Positions 23,509 to 28,402 of a stretch of 51,611 bases of DNA are shown here, piece after piece (positions within the stretch are counted from its first letter, which is position 1; the number at the start of each line of letters is the position of its first letter). Below the pieces are notes generated by a model, which saw only the letters and a list, made by a program, of their open reading frames with translations, searched no databases and was not told the origin of the DNA. A program made the position numbers and the translations under genes. Location of the stretch: positions 1 through 51,611 of the IMG/VR virus record IMGVR_UViG_3300021976_000021; one strand, written 5' to 3'. Source of the stretch: a virus.

Positions 23509-23685
23509 CTACTGCTCGTTCGCAGTGGTGTTGATGGTCTGTGCACGCGCCTTTGCGCTGTAGTACCCCTTCTCGACGAGGGTGCCCACCACCAAACCAG
23601 CGATTGCGCTGATAACGGTGACGGCGAACCTGTCCTTCAGGGATGGCACAACGGGGGCGTGTGTGACTTCGACTGTATCTTCCAT
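23509..23685 (-). CDS. Small one-span membrane protein (cassette gene)
   Basis: A 58-residue protein: polar N terminus, hydrophobic span FAVTVISAIAGLVVGTLV (20-37), short polar tail. AAGGAG lies just before the ATG. The repeat element at 23706-23735 is 20 bases upstream and the terminator is right after the stop, so it is an independent unit. Confidence 0.6.
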   Translation of the reverse strand: MEDTVEVTHAPVVPSLKDRFAVTVISAIAGLVVGTLVEKGYYSAKARAQTINTTANEQ

Positions 23686-23705
23686 TGTCTTCTCCTTGAG
23701 TAGTA

Positions 23706-23735
23706 TCTCATTACAGGGCTTGTTTTTCTTGCGAG
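23706..23735 (-). promoter_or_regulatory. TCGCA-N14-TRTAAT element (23.7 kb)
   Basis: Minus strand CTCGCAAGAAAAACAAGCCC then TGTAATGAGA. It begins directly after the stop of gene 23736-24134 and precedes the 58-residue membrane gene. Confidence 0.7.
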
Positions 23736-24134
23736 CTAGTCGAGAAAACCAAGTCTTTCGAAATGATACCCACCAGCATTATCAAGGATACCATTGAGAT
23801 GTCTTGACATAACCGTTTTGTGAATACCAAAGTTCGTTGCCGCTTCTCCTTGAGACAGAAAGAAATCGCCTGTTTCCAAACAACGAATAATATAGCCCGG
23901 ATGGCCTCGGCCTTCTCGTTGGATAACAGTGACAACGGTTTGTTTGTTAGACAAAATTGAAAGAGGGCGCACGGTAACTTTTTCAAGTCCATCCGAAGCG
24001 GCATCGCCTACTCCGGCGTGTCGCCCTCTCATTATAAGCACAGTAATTCCTGCGACTACAACTCCTGTAGCGACACAAGAATATGTAATTTTGTGCTCTC
24101 GCAGGTGTTGTTTAACGGACTGAACCTTACTCAT
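23736..24134 (-). CDS. Membrane-tethered NUMOD1-like protein, copy 1
   Basis: A 132-residue protein: one hydrophobic span near the N terminus (YSCVATGVVVAGITVLIM, 18-35) and, at the C-terminal end, a NUMOD1-like DNA-binding module (LSQGEAATNFGIHKTVMSRH). NUMOD1 normally belongs to homing endonucleases, but no nuclease domain is present. A related protein with the same layout is at 25664-26002. A copy of the repeat element (24027-24055) falls inside the coding sequence of the span. Confidence 0.55.
   Translation of the reverse strand: MSKVQSVKQHLREHKITYSCVATGVVVAGITVLIMRGRHAGVGDAASDGLEKVTVRPLSILSNKQTVVTVIQREGRGHPGYIIRCLETGDFFLSQGEAATNFGIHKTVMSRHLNGILDNAGGYHFERLGFLD
24027..24055 (-). promoter_or_regulatory. 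TCGCA-N14-TRTAAT element inside a gene (24.04 kb)
   Basis: Minus strand TCGCAGGAATTACTGTGCT then TATAATGAGAG, within codons for VAGITVLIMRGR of gene 23736-24134. The spacing is the same as in the intergenic copies. If active, it would start an RNA at or near an internal ATG and could give a soluble form without the membrane span; chance similarity through coding is the alternative. Confidence 0.45.
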
Positions 24135-24153
24135 TACTTCCTTTATTGAATAT

Positions 24154-24882
24154 CTATCGCACGCCGTCGTATAACGGTCGATGGTAGTTGTAGTTGAACG
24201 AAAGGCATGGACGTCCGTCTTCTGCCAATACTGTCGAAAACTCCAACTCCATGAGTTTGTCTGAGTTCCAACCGTAGTCAGAGGAGAACTCTGTCGGTTG
24301 AAGACTAATCATGTAGTACCATTCTTCGAATGACACCCAATCCTGTCTCAGAAGCATTGCGTTGAGTTCGTTCTGAGCCTTTCGAAGCGACTCCATGTCA
24401 CTCTGGAAATATCGACCTGTGTACAACTCACAACAAAGCACGTTGCCCGGACCAACGATCACGACCTCTGACGATGGCGGATTCGCTCGCACTCGATCCT
24501 GGGCAATGGACGCTCTGATCTTTTCGTCCTTCTTCTCACCGAATTCCTCGATGACCTTGTCTCGGTATTCGGAATATGCACGTTCGGTCAAGACGAAGGC
24601 TGCTTGTGCCGCCATTGCCCGCTTGTTACCGACCTTCGCAATGCCGATAATGCATGCAGAAGTTACTACTCCTGAAGCAATCGCTGGAATATAGAGTTTC
24701 CAGACACGCTTCGCCTGTTCTTTTAGTGGCTCATCTCGATGGCCAAACAGTTCTTCGTGGGCGTTGACTGCTGCTTTGCCAGTCAAAAACGCGGTGGCTG
24801 CAACTCCGGATATAGCCGTCGAAGACAGAATCGTCGTTGAATTCTTCTTCACCGTGTGCAGGATGGTATTAACCAACTTCAC
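24154..24882 (-). CDS. Two-span membrane protein, phage family, paralogue 2
   Basis: A 242-residue protein with spans at about 16-35 (STTILSSTAISGVAATAFLT) and 64-85 (YIPAIASGVVTSACIIGIAK), then AYSEYRDKVIEEFGEKKDEK and a C-terminal domain (EEWYYMISLQPTEFSSDYGW). It has the same domain order as 21334-22188 and is shorter by about 40 residues. It overlaps the preceding gene by 14 bases. Function unknown; duplication within the phage is likely. Confidence 0.6.
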   Translation of the reverse strand: MKLVNTILHTVKKNSTTILSSTAISGVAATAFLTGKAAVNAHEELFGHRDEPLKEQAKRVWKLYIPAIASGVVTSACIIGIAKVGNKRAMAAQAAFVLTERAYSEYRDKVIEEFGEKKDEKIRASIAQDRVRANPPSSEVVIVGPGNVLCCELYTGRYFQSDMESLRKAQNELNAMLLRQDWVSFEEWYYMISLQPTEFSSDYGWNSDKLMELEFSTVLAEDGRPCLSFNYNYHRPLYDGVR

Positions 24883-25207
24883 TGAAACCCACCCTTGCTT
24901 CCATAGCAGCCATATGCGGACGTGTTACGCCGGCAGCATATGAGATACGCACCATAGGCACGTCGGTCTGCTGCCAATCCGATCCGTGATGTTCGTTCCA
25001 ACCAGTAAATACCTTTGTCTGATTCTCTGGCTTGCTCAGCCACTTGTAGATATTATGCAGATCCCCCTGATTCAGATCACCGTAGCCGAAGGACGTCCTG
25101 TCATAATCGAATGACCACCACAGATTCTTGTAGACATAGCCGCTTCGGATCTGGCTGGTCTTGAAGCCAAACTGCAGACACAGTTCCTTGTCAGTCTTGT
25201 GAATCAC
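24869..25207 (-). CDS. Hypothetical protein (112 residues)
   Basis: MIHKTDKELCLQFGFKTSQI starts a soluble, aromatic protein (YKNLWWSFDYDRTSFGYGDL). It overlaps the preceding zinc-finger gene by 4 bases and the following membrane gene by 14. Not recognised. Confidence 0.5.
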   Translation of the reverse strand: MIHKTDKELCLQFGFKTSQIRSGYVYKNLWWSFDYDRTSFGYGDLNQGDLHNIYKWLSKPENQTKVFTGWNEHHGSDWQQTDVPMVRISYAAGVTRPHMAAMEARVGFSEVG

Positions 25208-25380
25208 GCGTTTGCTCCTGACTCAAATACGAAATGCTTATTAAGAATGTGTTGAACAGGAAATTCTTTCTCTTGTATCGGAAGGTGATGCTTTCGATAG
25301 TGATGCTCAGCAGACGCCTTTGCGTCTAGGTCTCGACTAGCTTTGTCAAACCACCCGCAATGCTTGCATGTAACTCTCAT
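25204..25380 (-). CDS. Small C2H2-type zinc finger protein
   Basis: A 58-residue protein with CKHCGWF at the start and HHYRKHH about 16 residues later, a C2H2-like arrangement that could bind one zinc ion and DNA or RNA. The ATG at 25380 overlaps the preceding stop (TAATG). A longer frame to 25428 has no ribosome site. Confidence 0.55.
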   Translation of the reverse strand: MRVTCKHCGWFDKASRDLDAKASAEHHYRKHHLPIQEKEFPVQHILNKHFVFESGANA

Positions 25381-25502
25381 TATTGCCTCATTTCCCTTAC
25401 ATATATCCAAATTAGCCAGAACCCGCATGTGAAGATCGTCATGAGGACGTCCACAATGAAGTTCATGGCGCCGTACCGCCTTGGGTATCGGTTAGTATAC
25501 AT
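25380..25502 (-). CDS. Small membrane protein (40 residues)
   Basis: Begins MYTNRYPRRYGAMNFIVDVL and carries one span over about residues 15-35 (FIVDVLMTIFTCGFWLIWIY). AAGGAG is 4 bases before the ATG. Its stop overlaps the next start by one base. It directly follows small RNA B and its T-rich tail. Confidence 0.55.
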   Translation of the reverse strand: MYTNRYPRRYGAMNFIVDVLMTIFTCGFWLIWIYVREMRQ

Positions 25503-25577
25503 TATTCTCCTTGATTAGATGCTGAAAAGAAAATGAGAAGATACTTGTCAGTCTCCGCATAACGGTGGCTGAGCCGG

Positions 25578-25594
25578 TCTCCCCTAACAGGGTG
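25578..25594. repeat. 17-base direct repeat in RNA B, copy 1
   Basis: tctcccctaacagggtg; identical to 25605-25621. Each copy is a self-complementary hairpin in the RNA. Confidence 0.7.
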
Positions 25595-25604
25595 GCCATG
25601 CAAA

Positions 25605-25621
25605 TCTCCCCTAACAGGGTG
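25605..25621. repeat. 17-base direct repeat in RNA B, copy 2
   Basis: Second copy of tctcccctaacagggtg, exactly 27 bases after the first. It may be a tandem binding site for a protein or RNA. Confidence 0.7.
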
Positions 25622-25633
25622 ATCCAAATATCT

Positions 25634-25663
25634 TCTCATTACAGGGCTTGTTTTTCTTGCGAG
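25634..25663 (-). promoter_or_regulatory. TCGCA-N14-TRTAAT element (25.65 kb)
   Basis: Minus strand CTCGCAAGAAAAACAAGCCC then TGTAATGAGA, identical to the copy at 23706 over its whole length. It lies directly after the stop of gene 25664-26002 and runs into small RNA B. Confidence 0.7.
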
Positions 25664-26002
25664 CTATGCGGGTTGAAGAGTTTCGAAGATATCTCCATGT
25701 ACATTCGCGATATGCCCATTGACATTCTTCGAAATGCTGCTAAGACTATGGCCCGTCTTTCTCGCTGCATCGTGTAAACTGTCGAAATACAAATTAGTAC
25801 CGACAAGATGCACGGGTTTACTTGGCGTGGACTTCTCTACCAAATTGATGATCATCTGGTTCGATTCATTCCGGAATCCGATCTGCCTGACGCTTTGCAT
25901 ACTTCCCTTATCGTTTCGACCGAGGATGACCCCGATCACAAGACATGATCCACAAGCAATGTAGACACGCTTGTGCTTCTTGATGTGTCCTTTGATGTTC
26001 AT
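25664..26002 (-). CDS. Membrane-tethered NUMOD1-like protein, copy 2
   Basis: A 112-residue protein: basic start (MNIKGHIKKHKR), one span (VYIACGSCLVIGVILG), a strand (QMIINLVEKST) and a C-terminal NUMOD1-like helix pair (SLHDAARKTGHSLSSISKNV). Same layout as 23736-24134, 1.9 kb away. The ATG at 26002 overlaps the stop of the preceding gene (ATGA); an ATG two codons earlier is also possible. Confidence 0.55.
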   Translation of the reverse strand: MNIKGHIKKHKRVYIACGSCLVIGVILGRNDKGSMQSVRQIGFRNESNQMIINLVEKSTPSKPVHLVGTNLYFDSLHDAARKTGHSLSSISKNVNGHIANVHGDIFETLQPA

Positions 26003-26280
26003 CGACATTCCCGTTCCATGATGTCGATCTTGGCGAGAGTCAGACCAGCACTGTCTCGTACTTCACCATCTTGCATCAATTCGAACGCCTCCGCATGATC
26101 ATCGACCATGAGGAATACGTCACAAATGAGATCTTTCTCCTCAGGGGAAAGTTCTCGCCAGTCTTCTTGCGCTTGCTCGTCTTCCTCGATCGTAGGACGT
26201 GCACCATTGTCAAGCGACAAGATCACGAACGTGATCATTGCCGCAAACGCCAAAGCCAAAGCTATAGCTAACTTATTCAT
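25999..26280 (-). CDS. Small membrane or secreted acidic protein
   Basis: A 93-residue protein with a hydrophobic N-terminal segment (MNKLAIALALAFAAMITFVI) that is a signal anchor or signal peptide, followed by an acidic helical domain (EEDEQAQEDWRELSPEEKDL, DDHAEAFELM). AAGGAG lies before the ATG. It is the first gene after small RNA C. Not recognised. Confidence 0.55.
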   Translation of the reverse strand: MNKLAIALALAFAAMITFVILSLDNGARPTIEEDEQAQEDWRELSPEEKDLICDVFLMVDDHAEAFELMQDGEVRDSAGLTLAKIDIMERECR

Positions 26281-26300
26281 TATTGCTCCTTGTTTGTTGA

Positions 26301-26400
26301 AAGAAAAAAATGAGAAGCTGGGCCAAGATCAACTGTATTGCTACCAGCCTCGTTGGTAGTTAGCGATTGATCTCCGTGTTCTGTTAGAACCTTCTTCTCA
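26301..26400 (-). ncRNA. Structured small RNA C
   Basis: After TATAG of the element at 26396, the minus strand runs TGAGAAG ... CTTCTCA then TTTTTTTC (7-base closing stem). Inside: GTTCT-AAC-AGAAC, AGATCAA/TTGATCT, and within the latter CTACCA/TGGTAG, all perfect stems. There is no ATG or GTG frame, so the RNA is non-coding. It is not a tRNA, since no T-loop is present. It lies between two coding cassettes and is terminated by its own 3' arm. Confidence 0.6.
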
Positions 26401-26425
26401 CTATAGCCCTAGTAATTCCTGCGAG
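26396..26425 (-). promoter_or_regulatory. TCGCA-N14-TRTAAT element (26.41 kb)
   Basis: Minus strand CTCGCAGGAATTACTAGGGC then TATAGTGAGA; the last hexamer has one change (TATAGT). It follows the terminator of the next unit and drives into small RNA C. Confidence 0.65.
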
Positions 26426-26428
26426 GAG

Positions 26429-26461
26429 ACAAAGAGAAAGGCACAACGCTGTGTCTTTCTC
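26429..26461 (-). terminator. Rho-independent terminator
   Basis: Minus strand GAGAAAGACAC - AGCGTT - GTGCCTTTCTC, 11-base stem with one mismatch, then TTTGTC. Closes the unit 26469-26642. Confidence 0.75.
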
Positions 26462-26468
26462 AGTTGGG

Positions 26469-26642
26469 TTAACGGTGATTGACTTTGTAGTCGATCTGCC
26501 GTGCGTAAGCCCGACGACCCTGTGCCGCACTCATCGCATCGATCAGCTTCGCTGCAGCTGTAACTGCTAACGTGCCGACGATGATGGTCGTCACGGGATC
26601 TTCGTTGAACTTCCGCTTGAGCTTTTCAATTCCTTGTTTCAT
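26469..26642 (-). CDS. Small one-span membrane protein (cassette gene)
   Basis: A 57-residue protein starting MKQGIEKLKRKFNEDPVTTI; span VTTIIVGTLAVTAAAKLI (17-34); basic tail. AGGAGG lies 7 bases before the ATG at 26642, and the TATAAT of the element is adjacent to AGGAGG, giving a leader of only about 15 bases. A longer frame from 26696 would read through the element and is rejected. Confidence 0.6.
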   Translation of the reverse strand: MKQGIEKLKRKFNEDPVTTIIVGTLAVTAAAKLIDAMSAAQGRRAYARQIDYKVNHR

Positions 26643-26650
26643 TTCGTTTC

Positions 26651-26680
26651 CTCCTATTATAAGGGTTGTAATTTTTGCGA
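26651..26680 (-). promoter_or_regulatory. TCGCA-N14-TRTAAT element (26.67 kb)
   Basis: Minus strand TCGCAAAAATTACAACCCT then TATAATAGGAGG: the element runs directly into the ribosome site of the next gene. The TCGCA starts where the T-run of the previous terminator ends. Confidence 0.7.
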
Positions 26681-26709
26681 CAAAACTCAAACCCATTGTT
26701 GGGCTTGAG
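26681..26709 (-). terminator. Rho-independent terminator
   Basis: Minus strand CTCAAGCCCA - ACAA - TGGGTTTGAG, 10-base stem, then TTTTG. It lies 8 bases after the stop of gene 26718-26915. Confidence 0.8.
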
Positions 26710-26717
26710 CTAATTGA

Positions 26718-26915
26718 TCAGTATTTTCCGTCGTAGTTGTTCTTCACAATGCCGACGAATTGTTCATCGATCACGCTCTTGTTGTGAATATCGACCAGCT
26801 TTTGTACCGTGTCATTGACTTTCCCAATTTTCCAATTGAGTTCAGCGTATTTCATGGCAACGTAGCTTGCCGTCATCACACCCATAAGGGCGATGATCTT
26901 TTGCTTTTCGTTCAT
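26718..26915 (-). CDS. Small one-span membrane protein (cassette gene)
   Basis: A 65-residue protein; MNEKQKIIALMGVMTASYVA gives a short span (7-22), followed by a helical amphipathic part (WKIGKVNDTVQKLVDIH). AAGGA stands before the ATG, and the element at 26942-26970 is about 30 bases upstream. Function unknown. Confidence 0.55.
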   Translation of the reverse strand: MNEKQKIIALMGVMTASYVAMKYAELNWKIGKVNDTVQKLVDIHNKSVIDEQFVGIVKNNYDGKY

Positions 26916-26941
26916 TTATAAGAATCCTTTCGTTCATTACT

Positions 26942-26970
26942 TCTCATTACAGGGCTTGTCAGATATGCGA
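26942..26970 (-). promoter_or_regulatory. TCGCA-N14-TRTAAT element (26.96 kb)
   Basis: Minus strand CTCGCATATCTGACAAGCCC then TGTAATGAGA. Same spacing as the other copies; only the middle TTACA is changed to TGACA. Confidence 0.65.
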
Positions 26971-26971
26971 G

Positions 26972-27003
26972 GAGAAAGAGAAAGCACTCGTGTGCTCTCT
27001 CCT
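26972..27003 (-). terminator. Rho-independent terminator
   Basis: Minus strand AGAGAGCAC - ACGAG - TGCTTTCTCT, then TTCTCC leading straight into the TCGCA of the next element. Closes unit 27009-27224. Confidence 0.7.
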
Positions 27004-27008
27004 GTGGT

Positions 27009-27224
27009 TTACGCTTGTGGGTTCTTTGCGTTCTCGATCATTACCTGACGGACCGTGTCCAGCACCACGAAGGCAGCAACTGCGATTGCAACGTTGCGAA
27101 CCACTGCCTTCAAATGGAACGATGTGACGTTCATTTTCTGGGCGAATGTTTCGCGCGGTGTGTTTTCACTGTCCTGCGACTTCGGGGGCTTGACAAGGCC
27201 AATCTGAATCTTTCGATTAAACAT
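27009..27224 (-). CDS. Small one-span membrane protein (cassette gene)
   Basis: A 71-residue protein: basic start (MFNRKIQIGLVKPPKSQD), a helical linker, span VAIAVAAFVVLDTVRQVM near the C terminus. AAGGAG lies before the ATG. It is followed by a terminator and preceded by the element at 27245-27273. Confidence 0.55.
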   Translation of the reverse strand: MFNRKIQIGLVKPPKSQDSENTPRETFAQKMNVTSFHLKAVVRNVAIAVAAFVVLDTVRQVMIENAKNPQA

Positions 27225-27244
27225 TATTATCTCCTTGTAGTATT

Positions 27245-27273
27245 CCTCATTATAAGCCCTGTAATTTATGCGA
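27245..27273 (-). promoter_or_regulatory. TCGCA-N14-TRTAAT element (27.26 kb)
   Basis: Minus strand TCGCATAAATTACAGGGCT then TATAATGAGG. The centre AATTACAGGGCTTATAAT is a near palindrome. It lies 20 bases upstream of the start of 27009-27224. Confidence 0.7.
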
Positions 27274-27483
27274 ATTGTTTGTGGGAATCTTCCTCCCGGG
27301 CAATTTTTGGGTCAAAAAGGCCTATTTTACACGAATTGGCCCTTCTGCTTCGTTCTGAGACGTTTACCCCCTATTCCGGTATAAAGATACCATTTGGCAT
27401 CTGAACAACGCTTAGAGCGAACCACAGACACTAGTTTTTTTCTAAAAAGGCAAAATTTTAGTAGCACTTGTAAAATATGCGAG
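27274..27483 (-). ncRNA. Gene-free interval with a possible fourth small RNA
   Basis: About 210 bases without a gene. At its upstream end (27462-27483) a degenerate element reads TCGCATATTTTACAAGTGCT without a good TRTAAT. Downstream are the hairpin GGTAT-CTTT-ATACC and AAGGGCC...GGCCTTTTTG, a weak terminator. An RNA of roughly 140 bases is possible; evidence is weaker than for RNAs A to C. Confidence 0.3.
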
Positions 27484-27532
27484 GACAAACAGAGAGGCCA
27501 CACGGATTGTTAGTCCTATGTAGCCTCTCTGC
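27484..27532 (-). terminator. Long-stem terminator
   Basis: Minus strand CAGAGAGGC...GCCTCTCTG, an extended stem of about 16 bases with a few mismatches, then TTTGTCC before the TCGCA of the degenerate element. It lies about 30 bases after the stop of gene 27563-27850. Confidence 0.75.
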
Positions 27533-27562
27533 CTTCGTTACACACTCGGTTAGTGTGAACGG

Positions 27563-27850
27563 CTATTTCGCTCTGAGAATGAACCCCATTGCCTTCGACG
27601 TCATGACATGCCTCTGTTCGTATGCGACGATCACGAGGATGCCGAACAAGTTCCCCAGAACCATGGCCATCGTATCTGGGCTAACTCGATCTTGGCTCGT
27701 TAAAACCTTCATCTTCGTCAGCCTGTCCAGATAGTCCATTGCTGCTGCGAACTCACTCGCATCCACGCTGTATTCGCGCAACTCGTCCAGAACCTTGTCA
27801 ATCGGTTCGTCGTACTTGGCGTGCTCATTCCTTCGGTTTATGCCGAACAT
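27563..27850 (-). CDS. Small membrane protein (cassette gene, 95 residues)
   Basis: Starts MFGINRRNEHAKYDEPIDKV; a soluble helical part (ELREYSVDASEFAAAMDYLD) and a C-terminal hydrophobic span (MAMVLGNLFGILVIVAY). AAAGGG lies before the ATG at 27850; the frame is open to 27919, but that would read through the element. Confidence 0.55.
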   Translation of the reverse strand: MFGINRRNEHAKYDEPIDKVLDELREYSVDASEFAAAMDYLDRLTKMKVLTSQDRVSPDTMAMVLGNLFGILVIVAYEQRHVMTSKAMGFILRAK

Positions 27851-27870
27851 GATTACCCTTTCGTAGTGTT

Positions 27871-27899
27871 TCTCATTATAGGGCCTGTAGTTCGTGCGA
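27871..27899 (-). promoter_or_regulatory. TCGCA-N14-TRTAAT element (27.88 kb)
   Basis: Minus strand GTCGCACGAACTACAGGCCC then TATAATGAGA. It begins immediately after the TAG of the gene 27900-28016 and marks the border between the late structural operon and the cassette region. Confidence 0.7.
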
Positions 27900-28016
27900 C
27901 TACTTGATGTAGAGACCAACCACGTAGATCACTGGAATCAACGTGGCAAATAGAACGCCTCGACGTAGAAATCTGTGCAGCTCTTTGTCAGCCTGCTCAA
28001 GACTCTCTTTGTTCAT
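27900..28016 (-). CDS. Small membrane protein downstream of the holin (38 residues)
   Basis: Begins MNKESLEQADKELHRFLRRG and ends in a span (VLFATLIPVIYVVGLYI). The ATG overlaps the stop of the holin gene (ATGA), so it is translationally coupled to it. It could be a holin partner or antiholin; that is inference from size and position. Confidence 0.5.
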   Translation of the reverse strand: MNKESLEQADKELHRFLRRGVLFATLIPVIYVVGLYIK

Positions 28017-28393
28017 GCTGCGACTTTGTGAACTTTGAACGTGATCTTCTCTTGATTGGCAAGTTGTTCGGGGTCGGCGTTCAGCACAAGTCGATAACCA
28101 GAAGCACCTCCACCATCTTCGGTCACAACAAACTCACCGCTTGTACCAGCATCAGATGATGCGTAACGAGCTCCTGTGATTCCAATGAGCACACCCAAGA
28201 AGGTAGTGAGAAGCGCAACGCTACCTACAACTTTCTCTGCTGCAGGGAACCCCCAAAGTTCGGAGAGACCAAGATATAGAACAGAGAACGCCGGCAGAAC
28301 GATCTGCACGAGCTTCTTGATGAAGTTGTACACCTGAGGCGTGAGAACAACAGTCTCGGCTCCTGCGGTGTCAACCGTATTTGTTACTTTCAT
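28013..28393 (-). CDS. r1t-type holin
   Basis: A 126-residue protein with two spans: VQIVLPAFSVLYLGLSELWG (30-49) and VGSVALLTTFLGVLIGITGA (56-75). The pattern LPA..LY.GL..LWG.P..E.V.G....TFLGVL is typical of the lactococcal r1t holin family, here with an extended polar C terminus (RLVLNADPEQLANQEKITFK). AAGGAG lies before the ATG. It would permeabilise the membrane so that the endolysin can reach the wall. Note the distance from the endolysin gene (46 kb). Confidence 0.75.
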   Translation of the reverse strand: MKVTNTVDTAGAETVVLTPQVYNFIKKLVQIVLPAFSVLYLGLSELWGFPAAEKVVGSVALLTTFLGVLIGITGARYASSDAGTSGEFVVTEDGGGASGYRLVLNADPEQLANQEKITFKVHKVAA

Positions 28394-28402
28394 AATTACT
28401 CC

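Larger units (their letters stand above)
25525..25638 (-). ncRNA. Structured small RNA B with tandem hairpins
   Basis: The minus-strand RNA would start at TGAGAAGATATTTG right after the element at 25634 and end CAAGTATCTTCTCA followed by TTTTCTTTTC: a 14-base closing stem with one G-U pair, the 3' arm also acting as terminator. Inside lie two identical 17-base units (CACCCTGTTAGGGGAGA, 27 bases apart), each folding CCCT-GTT-AGGG. A 35-codon frame from an ATG between the two units has GGGGAG 6 bases upstream, but it runs through the terminator and is probably not real. Confidence 0.55.

Noticed and set aside
25564-25600. 35-codon frame across RNA B
   Set aside because: Although GGGGAG precedes its ATG, it runs through the terminator stem and T-run into the ribosome site of the next gene.
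26301-26400. tRNA at the structured RNA C
   Set aside because: The 7-base closing stem suggests an acceptor, but there is no GTTCRA T-loop and the inner stems do not match a D or anticodon arm.
27462-27483. Full copy of the repeat element
   Set aside because: TCGCA and TTTACA are present, but the TRTAAT hexamer at the fixed distance is not; kept only as a degenerate copy in the interval entry.
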